A model generated the notes under the pieces. It saw nothing but the letters and a program-made list of their open reading frames with translations. It had not been told where the DNA came from and ran no database searches. DNA of 64,000 nt, taken from Oxytricha trifallax. Taxonomy: Eukaryota; Ciliophora; Spirotrichea; Sporadotrichida; Oxytrichidae. This document shows positions 14,378-25,688 of the stretch, one piece after another. Made by a program: the position numbers and the translations under genes. The first letter of the stretch is position 1. Each line of letters begins with the position of its first letter. The DNA lies in contig ARYC01000711.1 in the NCBI GenBank assembly GCA_000711775.1, positions 35,648 through 99,647 of the forward strand, read 5' to 3'.

Positions 14378-14499
14378 TAATACTTAATTTTTAAAGTAAT
14401 ATTATTAAAATTATAAAGGACAAAAATAATTCAATCATACGGGACTCATGATTTTAGATATTCTCGACTTATTTTGATTTAGTTTTAGTTTATTAATTG

Positions 14500-16974
14500 T
14501 CAATCACTGCTTATGATCTTGAGTATTTTCTGTCTTAGGCCATCTGGAAGTTCAAATTTCGTGGCTACTAATTGATTATAACCATTGCCACCACCATAGT
14601 GCTGACTTGCTGCAAATCCATTTATGAGTCCAATTTGAGGCATTGGTGTAGGAGTAAACTTATTGTAACTTCTTTGATATTCTAGCACGTGATGTCTTGT
14701 TGCTGATTAAGATTCTTTGTGATTTTCTTGATCGTTGTTTCCCCCTTCATTGTAAAAATGATGTCTGTTTTTGCTTAAGGATTGTTCGAAATTTTCAAAC
14801 TGCTCATCTGTGATAACTTTGCCAAAACCGTCACAGCACTTAATCTGCTCTTTCTTTACTGGATTAAGTTCCTCATGTGTCTATTGGCTACTCGATATAA
14901 TGTTTCCGTAAAAGTTCTCAAGCTAGAAATATGGTTGAAGTAAGTTCTTGTTCATTTAGTAATAAAACTTTCTTTTTACTTCTTAAGCAAATTTTTAGTG
15001 TACTACTGGATCCTTGGTATCAAGCTTTGCAAGTATCAAGAGTTCAAAGCACCTCAAAATGTTTTATTTCTTTAACTTCAAGAGAGATTGAATGTTAGAA
15101 ATTTCTTGTTGATCAAGAACAAGTTAATCGAAGTTGAATTTGTTAATGTTTGATGACTTCAATGAATTTTTGCCTTTAAACATATTTCTAAAAGCTTCAA
15201 AGAATCCATTTTTCCAAATGAGCTTTATATCGAGAGCATCTTTCATGATTTAGAAATCGTGAGAGGGGTCTTCAACTGTGATCTCAACACATTTTTTGTC
15301 AACGAGATAAAAGTTATACATTTGCTCGAGCAACACACTTCCAACACCGAGTCTTTAATAAGGCGGCAAAACTAAAAACTATGAGATTCTTAGCTTGAAA
15401 TAAAATAAAAATATCTTGTAAGTGTATTTAGTAGCAGATAGAGTTTTCTGAATCTCTTTTTATCTTATAGTTTTGCATGGATTCTTTTAGAGCTCCTTGC
15501 TCTTGCCCATGTTCAAAGGTCTTTTTTACTCATAGACAGTAGAATAAGCTACAAGCTATAAATTAGATTAAAAGAAAAAGTTATTATTACATTAGGGCCT
15601 TGGTAGACTAGAAAGTACGACCAGTCTTTATCAACTGAAATGAAAGAAGCTCCATCTATGTAAAATATTAGCATAGCTTGCAATCTTCTGTTGATTTCAG
15701 AAAATTTATTATGATCCGCTTCTATTTTGTAGATCTAAAGACAAATATCAATCAAAAAAATAAATTATTTACATCAAATTAAACATTTTCAAGCTGTTAT
15801 TTCATTTTTGAACTTGATCTTTTCTCTTTTTTGTCCATTATTATGAAATTATTTTTCCAATTACAATGATTTTTAAAAAATATCACACATAATAAGAAGT
15901 AGTTAAAATGTCTAGACTATGAAACTATATATAAATGTACTTTTTATTTTTCGATATATAATATAAACCTATCTTGACAATTTTTTTGCAGAACTATTTT
16001 ATCTCTTTATTCAAGCAAGTAAAGAAATTACTTTTGTGGTTTCTATCTTTAAATCCAAAATGATTCCAAAAAATCAAGATGTTTTATTTATAGATATAAA
16101 TTCTCTGATATTTTGTCAGTTTTGTTCAATTAATTTTAAATCTAAAATACTGCATTAAAATTATTATAATTTCGCAATAGATTTAGTAAATCATTATCTT
16201 ATATTGGCATTTGTCTTATGAAAGAGCCAACCTTTTTGCCTAATGGTTTAAACTTTGTCTCTTCATCCTTTACTGCGTCCAAGAATTATTTTCTTGTTTT
16301 TATTAATCCTAAATTATTCTTAGTTACAGAAAGATAATTTACCATCCTCACCGAAATGTTTTGACAATGTAGATTCAATTTCGTCGTGATTTTTAGCTTA
16401 TTTTTCGAAGTTTACATTCAAAAAAGGTCTCAAAGTTGCAGGAGTAAGAAAAATGTCAATTGTAAGATTTTTAAAACCCCTAACTGTCTCATCTTTGTGA
16501 AATATCTATAGTATGAGAGTTGAATGAATCAATTTTTAAAAGAAAGTTTTATGAAATTGAGAATATAAGTGAAATAGGCTTACCTAATGAGAAAATTTAG
16601 GGTGAAAAAAGGGCTCTTTGTCACTTAACATGTCAAGTTCATTTTTAACTATAAGGATAAACTGTAAAAATCTTACCTATTTTGAAGCCAATAACATGAT
16701 TAGAACATAGAGCCATTCCACTATAGTGTTAGAGTTCAATCAAATCCACGAAAATCCTCCTTCTTTTCAAGTTTGTAGGGCCATGTTTCACTGTAAATTC
16801 CTGAATCCATCTACGCTTTTTAGTAGCTGACCCTAGTTAACTTTTCTCTGGAGATGGCTACTCAATTTTTTTAGAATATTCAGCCTTAGAATTCAATTTT
16901 TAAACAGATTTTGCTTCTCTTTTCTTGGTAGGTTAAGCAATTTTAGCCTCCTTCTTGTAGTATCTTTAAGACAT
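14500..16974 (-). CDS. HAT1-like type B histone acetyltransferase
   Basis: Catalytic subunit that acetylates newly made histone H4. The proposed start at 16974 (MSQRYYKKEAKIAQPTKK) opens a basic extension not usual in HAT1. The HAT1 N-terminal domain follows: VIGFKI, FFHPKFSHQ, ETVRGFKNLTIDIFLTP. Then comes the GNAT domain: LQAMLIFYIDGASFI, SYFLVYQ, and the acetyl-CoA loop YQRLGVGSVLLEQMYNFY, then VEITVEDPSHDFQIMKD. The C-terminal region is Gln/Asn-rich and ends KILKIISSD and TGA at 14502-14500. Several introns or IESs interrupt it. Assignment rests on colinear HAT1 motifs. Confidence 0.88.
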
Positions 16975-17144
16975 AAAATTAATAGTCACTCAGCATACTA
17001 GAGTTTAAATCTATTTATTAAATAAACCACTACTACATTTACACACTCTGATAAATTTAGGATTTTCTCAGTGCAATAATCTAAATAAGATGGATCAGCA
17101 AAATAAAATGTAATCTTGAGATAATCTAATTAAATATCAGTTAA

Positions 17145-18381
17145 TAGTTTCATATCTCTTTTTCCCTTGATTTTTGAAAGGCATTGCACTTTAAGGTCTT
17201 GTCTTTTTGCTCTTTATTTTGCTTTCCTTTCTCAATTTTTTCTTTTCTTGATCAATTAATTCCCTAATTTTATTATGACTGACTGTATTATAAACTTCCT
17301 GATTCTAGAAATTGTTTTAATCAATGTTATTCTATTGCTAATGAACCTATGTATTAAATTGATTGCTCATAGTGCCATCGATCTAGTTCATCTCTTATTA
17401 AGTGCTGATTGGATCATATTTTTACATTAGTGAATTTGATTGTTAATTTTTCAAGTTTGAATTACTTTGATAGATTTCAGACATTAATTATGGAGAAGTC
17501 ATTTAATTTAAAGCTTCAAAGTTTTAGTTGTTTAATGATGCTGCCCTTTTCATCTCTTTTCTCAGTCTGTTCTTATAGCCAGAGCTGGCTGCTGATTGAG
17601 GGCGACTCTAAAAATTAATCAATATAAATTAATCTTAGCTTACTTAATCAGAGAATGGTGATTTTATTTGAAAGACTCTTTAATTAGATTACCCAAGGAC
17701 ACTACCTTTCTTATCCAATTTCAAGAAGAAGTTATTTCTCTCAAATCGATCTAAAGAAAAAGTTTCAACCATCTATTTATTACTGGAGTTATATTGGATA
17801 TTTGTTTTAACTTTTTCAAAATGTCTGAATTCTTTGGAGAGCTTCTCTACAGGATACGAGGTTTTTATGGTTTAGAGCTTATTCAGAAAACGGTTATTTT
17901 CTTGCCAAATCATTTTCAAATTATCTAACCTAACTTTGGTGTTTAATGTTCCAACTGTGGGAGGCTTTTTCTGTAGCAATGTCTATGGATGCAACTAATC
18001 TATGTAAAAATAGGGTTAACTTCATTAACTTGTATGATTTTAAGAAACAAAACGTACTCTGATTGTTTACTATCTTGAAAGCTTTGTTTATGAATATAGT
18101 ATTTTTCCTTTGAATGTCATAGTCCTTCTCAGCATTTATAAATCTCTATTTTTATTTGTTTTTTAAACAAGTCGGTGACAAAGGTCTTTCAATTTTCATA
18201 ATAGGCCTTATTTCATTTAATCTTTTCTAATGCAGCTCATGTTCCTATAAATTATGTAAAATTTCTATGGATTTGTAATCTTTATTTGAGAGATTTATCG
18301 GAAATATTCAATAAGTTAGCAATTTACAATTTGGTTGATCTCAGAGTTGATGGCAGCAAAATTTTACTATGATGCAAGCAT
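17145..18381 (-). CDS. CFAP97/KIAA1430-like protein (ciliary, tentative)
   Basis: The frame starts at ATG 18381 (MLASQQNFAAINSEINQIV). After an unresolved join it continues LHNLQEHELHQKRLNEIRPI, then KNKQKQRFINAEKDYDIQRK. The pattern 'His-x-Arg...Pro...LKKxQ...IxRxN' is that of the KIAA1430/hemingway family of axonemal proteins. A C-terminal part reads IWQENNRFLNKLQTIKTSYP, then KKTRPQSAMPFKNQGKKRYE, and ends at a TGA at 17147-17145. An intron (GTAAACAA...TTTTTACATAG) interrupts the middle. It is divergent from a second gene with the same domain, 132 bp away. The family call is from pattern only. Confidence 0.6.
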
Positions 18382-18513
18382 ATTTATTTTCATTAATTTA
18401 GAATATAATAAATTTTTCATTTTCAAAGCAATTAAATTTTTATCGTAGCTTATAAATCAATATAAGTGTTATAAATAATTAAAAAAGTAATTATAAATAG
18501 AGATAATAAAAAA

Positions 18514-20771
18514 ATGCAAAAATTTAAGCAAGATTATTCAAATAGGAATTTACAATAAAATTCTCGACATTAAAGTGATTTAATGAGTCATTATGAAAGA
18601 ATTATAAATTAAAAATCTTAGTTAGAAGCCCTTAATAAACCTGAGTAGCAAAGTCTCAACAGATATCCAGCAAAGAAATATATGATTAAAGATTGTAAGA
18701 AAAAAAAATTATTTCAACAAAATTATACACAATTATTCAGTCTATAATTAAAATGAATTAAATAAAATTTAAGCTTAAAGTTTAGAGCAGTATACAGAAA
18801 TAGAGAGAGCAAATATTATTCTTTATGAAAAAATGAGGAGAATAATGAATAGAAATTCAAATATCAACAACTAAAGCATGATTTAATAGTGTAATGGGAG
18901 GGTTCAACAAATAAGCAATTTAAAAAATAATAATGTCACAGTGGTTAATCATTTCAATGATAAAGGAGTAATCATATATCTATTTAAATATTTCTTAAAA
19001 CTAAACTGCTTAATTTTATCGTTTGATGTATAATAATAACGGAAAACTATTTTCATTTGTTTAAATGACAAGCAAGAATCAAAATAGATATAGAAGGAAT
19101 TAGTTTGATCGTTAATCATCTGATAAATCTTTACTTTCCAAAAAGTCACTTTCTTCTTAAAGAAGAACACCTTTAAATCATTAAAAATATAATTTTACAT
19201 TTTCTTCCTTTAGCAGATTCATACTACTATAAAAAACAGAGAGATGAAATTCACTAACAAAACATGAGAATTTTGCAAAAATTAAGAACTTAGAAATCTC
19301 AGTTTAATATTGAAAAATGGAAGTAACAAAGGTTAAAAGAAGAAAATTTAATTAAAATTCGGAGCTAATTTCAAAATTAATCTCATTAAAGTTAAAAAAG
19401 CAATGGAAGCATAAATAATCATAAATAAATCCAAATTCATAGAGACAGGAAGGTATATTTAAATACTGATAGATAAGGAAATAATAAAGTAAACTAAAGT
19501 GTTTTGAATATTAAAACTAAAAGATTGCCTGAAATTAATGTGGTAATTAATTTAATTTCTAATTTATGCTAATGATTTATAGTATAGAGACTACTAAAGG
19601 GAGAGAAATGGGTATAGCTAGATTAATTCACATCCTTAAACTATTTCTATACTAAAAATAATATGTTTTAAATACGATTCTTTAAATTTAAAATTTTAAT
19701 CAAGTTAATAGCACTCATAAACCTTTAATGTCCTCTAAAACGAAAGATTTGCCTAAAATTCTGCAAAGTATGCTACAATAAATATAAACATCTCCTTAAA
19801 AAATGAAATTATCATCAATCAAAATTGATAATATGATCAGAGCTAGTGGATTTGATCTTGACCAGCAGAGATAAATATTATTTATTATGGCAGATTCTTT
19901 TTAAGGATAGAAGTATATTTTTGAATTCTCAAAAACTATGGGGTGTATTATGTTTTTTATTAAATAAAACTTTGTTGGAATAAGACTAATAAATAAAATA
20001 ACAATAAAATCATCCCATTAAACTGAAAAGTAAGCATCACTTTTTTATTTAATTAATTTCTTGTTTTTTAGAAAGTATTACTTTGTAGTAAAATAATATC
20101 ATCGAGATAGCAAGAAATTCAATTTATATATTAAAGATTTGCATTATCACTAAGGTCATAAGCTTTTGAGAATATTTGATGATAATTGTTAAGAAATGAT
20201 TTTGGATGTAATTTAGATAATTGAGGATGGTACTATTGATTTTAGTAATATAGATAGATTCTTAAAGTTTGATTTCTCTCCAAGTTAACCAAAAATGAGA
20301 TAAAATTCATAAAAGAACTTAAATGTGAATCAAAATCGATATAACTTCTAGTAAAAGTCCAATTTACAAAGTTTATCCCAAGAACAAATACAAAAATAGC
20401 CTCATAGAAATATAAAAAACTACTTAAATTAAAAAATGTAAATTGATACTTCAAGTCCTCGATTAACCAACTCAAGATTCAAAAACTTTTATTAAAGCGC
20501 AAGTTAAAACAGTATTGATAAGTAAAACTTAAGTTTAAACTCCAAAGCCATTTAGAATCAAAATATAATGACGCAAAGAAATAATTTAATCTATAGAAGT
20601 AATCTCAATAAATCGCAACAGATATAAAAACATAGGGAACCTTTATTTAAAACACCTATTGCCACGAATAGGGTTAAATTTCTTGATGAGTAGTATTTAG
20701 ATTCATCTATGGGAGGCACTCCTGAAATTAACTAAAATCTAAATTAAAAGTTGTAGAGAATAAAATTATGA
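18514..20771 (+). CDS. Second CFAP97/KIAA1430-like protein (tentative)
   Basis: Starts at ATG 18514 (MQKFKQDYSNRNLQQNSR). The family-like core is YPAKKYMIKDFYNQNELN, then EQYTEIERANIILYEKMRRI, resembling the 'E-x-I-x-R-x-N-x-x-L-x-x-K-M' signature of CFAP97 proteins. A 3' segment reads RDEIHQQNMRILQKLRTQKS. The later region FIMADSFQGQKYIFEFSKTM, then DLHYHQGHKLLRIFDDNCQE, looks like a small beta-rich domain, followed by a Ser/Asn/Gln-rich tail to TGA 20769-20771. The first intron is near 18697-18742; about 18960-19210 is non-coding (intron or IES). Exon joins are approximate. Confidence 0.6.
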
Positions 20772-20939
20772 TTAATTTATTTGTTTCACCACAAAGTTAA
20801 ATATAATTCATGTATAAGTTAAAATTAGATATATTAATCATTATAGATGAAACAATTTATTTTGCACAAATAAATAGCTAATATATATCATTGGAAACCA
20901 TATTTTTAATTGTTATTATTCTTTTTTTACAATCTAGTT

Positions 20940-23900
20940 TCAATTTTCATCGAAACATGGTTTAAATGTTTGATATCTTGATTTTTGCCTTCTTTAACGA
21001 TTTATAGCACTTTAAGAGCGGTTCTGTATTTCACCCCCATAAAATTAATTGAAACTTTTGTTTCGTTTACAACAGCGGAAATATGGGCTTAAATCTTCCA
21101 TATTTAATGAAAACGGACTCTATAAATAGATTTGAGGTCGATCTTGAGTAAATATAATTTGATACATAATTCCAAGAATCAAATCTGTCAAGTAAACTAA
21201 AATGAAGAAAAATTTTACTTTACAGTAATATATTTAAGGTTTGCAATGCAAATATCAGACTGAAAAAGTAAATCCAAAAAAGTACTGGCTAATTCAAGTT
21301 TTAATAAAAATCTAGCAAGGTGTCTTCTTCAGTTTGTGAAACATACATGAAGAAAAATATAAATGCATAAAAACTAAAAATGCTCAATGCTACAATAAGA
21401 ACCCCATATACTTCTATTACAAAGTCATAAAAATGTTTTAAATTTATTAATAATAAAGTATGACAAAAGCACCTTAAAGTTAGAGATCATGATTACTTAA
21501 GCAGATACAATCAAACCCCAACACCAATATCTATATAGTTCAGTGGTTTCTTTAGGATCACTCATTTAAAAAAGGAAGTAAGAAAACAAGGTTACTATAG
21601 TGGATTGATACACTCCATATAATATCCATTTCCAAAAGGTCAATGGTAGTTTCCATAAGAACCTATCTATTTATGATTGATATAAATCTGGATTTGTCAA
21701 GAAATCATCCTTAGGTCTTTCAAAACCAAAAAGTGAAAACCATAGGATTGGAAGAGCTGTAAAAACTATATTGTAAAGCGCATAGAGATAAGTGCCATAG
21801 AATACATCTTATTGATACAAATCAATAAAGCCAAAGAGGAATATTGGGAAGACCATAATTACATTCTTATAGAAAGTAAAGCAAACCAGAAATGTGTTTC
21901 GCCTAAAAGATTCTCTTCCATGAATGTACATTAATGGAAGTAAGTGTTCAAATTTAGAAATCACTATATCAGCACTTCTTTGGGCTTGTTACCATTCATT
22001 ACTTTTAATACCAATACCTATATGTGCAGTTGAAATCATACTTGCATCGTTAGCTCCATCTCCGATAGCAAGTGAAAGTTTAAAAGGAAATTTCTTCTTA
22101 TATGCCCTGATTATTGCTTCTTTTTACATGGGTGAAAATCTGCATCCAAGAGCCACATCAACTTGTTCAGCTAACATCATAAACTTTTCAAAAATATCTG
22201 GAATTGATTAAAGAGCACTAAAGCAATCTCCAACAATTATTAGGCATTTTTCCCCATTATTGATAGCACATTCAGAAAGTGCTTCATCTATTACTTCTTC
22301 CATATTATCAAGCCTTGATAACTAGAACATAGTCATATCTTAATCTAGCAAACAAGAAGAATATCCAATACAGATCGCAGTTTCAAGTTTATCTCCAGTA
22401 ATCATCCAAATTTTAACTCCACTCTCTTTAATAAAGTCTATAGTCGTGTCAACTCCCTCTTAAAGTCTATCTTCCAGAGCAACACATCCGATTAGAGTAA
22501 GCTCTCTTTCCAATTTATCATAAATTTCTTAATCGAGAGCCGCTTAACTCTATCGACGATCAATTTAGGTTGCAATTTAAAATTACTTAAACTCTGATTA
22601 TTCAAGAACTCTCATAGTTACCAATAAAGTTCTTAGTCCTTCAGTGGCAAATTACTAAGAGGATTAAACCATTAGATCGTATTCTTCTGACTTCTTTTGT
22701 TTCAAATTGATTTTAGGTATTAATGCATCATCTGATCCTTTTGAAAACAGTACAATTTCCTCTGTTTCATCTTGAACAATAACACTCATCATTCTTCTCG
22801 AACTTGTATATTCTAGAACATGAAGAATCTTATATTTCACAACTCTCTTGTTAATGATTAAAATTCAAAATAAACGTAGTTTATGAATTTTTAGATCGAT
22901 ATTGTGATTTCTTCGTTTTGAATCTTTATTTTCATATCTAGTAGCCGCAGTCCATTTAGTATAGCAATTTCTTCCTAAGATTATCCATAAAATTCTTATG
23001 TGTTTTCATCTACACTAAGCTAGTGACAAACACTTAAAGCAATGAAAAATCGCTTGATATTTTCATAGTTTTATCCTTTTTCCTTCCAATGATTTTGAAA
23101 GTTGCATTACCCTCGCATTTTATCTTTTACTTCATCTATAGATATTTTACTTAGAATATTTGATAAATATTTTACCAAAGATAGGAGCGTATTAAAACTC
23201 TCCGCATGCAATTTTCCTTAGCTTCATGACATTTTAAAAAAATAAACTACAATTGAGATAATTTGCAGTCATAGTTCCAGTTTTATCTGAAAATACAATC
23301 TAAACTTATCCAAGTTCTTCCAAAAGTTGAGAAGACTGAACTGAGGGGAAAGCCATTTAATCTTCATCATACATCATCATATCATTTTGAATGAAGTAAC
23401 TTTGGAAAAATCTCACAAATTCCAATGAAAAGAGTAGGGATATGGGTATCAAATTGCTAAAATATAAGTTATAATCTAAAAGAGGAAATTACTTGTATTG
23501 GATAAGCCAAAGTAAAGATTCGTAAAAAACTAAGGTCACAGGATTCATGCAATTTAAATTGTCCTCTTAAGTTTTGTCAAGTTAATTTGAATTACTATCA
23601 CATCCTTTACCTTAATTATGATGGACATAAATAAAAATCAAAGCTTTATTTTATGTTTTTAAACATAGTATATTGCAGATAAAACAGATAGAAAAATTTG
23701 GAAAGCCAAAATGATCACTACCTATATGTTTAAGTCTCTGTTAATGAATGATCGTTTATTTAATAATTTTATAGTGTTTTTCATTATTTTAGTGTTATGC
23801 CCAGCTGCAACTACCAACCCAATAATCCATTCAGTATTCTTTAATTTGCATCCCCTTAAAAGCAATTGCTTTTCATAAACTGTAACCTTCTTATAATAAA

Positions 23901-25515
23901 ATAAACATGATTATTTGTTGGCTCATTTAGATATATACTTGCATTAAAATTGTGATGATTTTCATCTATGGAATCGCAAATGACGTCTCCTTACAAAAAA
24001 CTAATTGTATCGATAGATTATTATTGATACTCAATAAGTGTCTAAAGTAATTTATCGCTGTTCTTTTTCAGGAGATCATTTTCACCTTAAAGATTTTAAG
24101 ATTCCAAATAACATAGACCTTAAGGACATGAACTTTTTATAAGAATGATATCTGCAGGTATCAGTTCATTTTGTTCAATTTTTACTATGTTTCCCACTCG
24201 GATATTCTCCCATTTTTTATTGATAAAATGGCCTGACTAATAAGTTTAACTTTGCCCAAAATTCATAGAAGTTTGAAGTTGAGACATTGCTTATCCACCT
24301 GCCCCACTCAAATGACTTATACTTGTCTACCTGATATTAAAATCTGTTTCATTATGACTGTCTTTGAAGTTGCTCTATGTGATTTATTCAGTTTAATTTA
24401 AAGCAAATTTATAGTCTTAAGACTGCGAAAATTTACCATTTCTCTCTTCATGAATCTATGATTTCTTGCTTGACTTATTTTTCTTTAAATTCTAAAACTC
24501 ATATACTTAAATCAATCTCTTATTTTCCCTCTAGTCTGATCTTTTTCTCTTAAAATCGTCCATATATTCCACAATCGTAATCAAAATTAGCATAACAACC
24601 AAAGATATTAATTCAAATGGAGTCTGATTTAAGTTTGATAGTTTTGTTAATTGGAGGACGGAAATAAGCAAGAAAAATAGGTAAGTGGCATTTTTAAGTT
24701 TTAGGAACAGAATTTTCGGTATGAAATTGAACTTATTGTATTTTGATGTATGAATCTTATTAAACTAGTGTAAAAAATAAATAATTTCATTATTATGAAA
24801 TAAAATTAGGATTAATAGGGTAATCATTTGTTGTTGTAAGAAATTAACCATTGGGACCTTTTGGAAAAATCTTGAACATCAAAAACTAATTAAAATAATA
24901 GTTAAATCACAGTTTCACCATTTAATGAGTAGTTTTTGACAATTTTCTAAAAAAATTAATTATCAAATAAAATATTTACCTGACCGTGAGAGTCTTCATA
25001 GTCTTCCGAAATTAGTGTATATTAATCATGTGACAAATTTATAAATCCAATTCCTCCTCCTGTAGGTCCTCCACTTCCTCCCCCTGAACTATTACTATTT
25101 CCTTGATTATTAGAATTACTAATCGTGTACTAAGAGGTGGGAGAAATGTTTTGAATTCTTATATTTTAATTTTATGTTTCTGTTTGCAACCGCTTATTTA
25201 AAACATCATCTTAAACTTAGTTCTTTGGGCTACTTCTAAAAGTTGAGAAATTTTATCCATATTTAGCTCCTGCATCTGTTTTAGCTGATTTCGCATTCTC
25301 ATTTTGAAAATCTTTCCCTATAGTAATTTTGGAATATAACATTTCAATAATTTACTTTGAAACTCATAAAGATTCTATGCTGGGTTATTTCAAGGGGAGA
25401 TATTATCAAAATCTTTAGTATCTTCAAAAAGTTCTTGTTAATTTTACATTTTATTTAAGAGCTGTTCTTTAAATCTATAGTCGTCATTTTACAAAAACTT
25501 ATCACTTTAATTCAT
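20940..25515 (-). CDS. P4-type ATPase (phospholipid flippase)
   Basis: ATP-driven lipid flippase of intracellular and plasma membranes. The start at 25515 ([20 protein letters not shown]) leads into a long Gln-rich cytosolic N-terminus. First membrane segments follow ([20 protein letters not shown], then KRKRSD). Family motifs are phosphorylation site [19 protein letters not shown], and [20 protein letters not shown] with the P4-type continuation [19 protein letters not shown]. Six C-terminal membrane helices end [20 protein letters not shown] and a basic tail, with TGA at 20942-20940. The A-domain DGET motif reads QGEN (NLQGEND near 24095); the catalytic Glu is kept. Several introns or IESs lie inside. 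Confidence 0.9.
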
Positions 25516-25688
25516 TTTTACTTTATTAATTTAAAACTTATAATTTAATAGTTATTTATTTATTAATGATCCGAATCATCAATGTTTATATTTAACATGC
25601 ATAGTCTAAGTGTACTAATACTAATTCAATTGAGCTTTAATTAAATGAAATTAAAATCTTAATAAATAATAAATGAAATATTTCTAAG

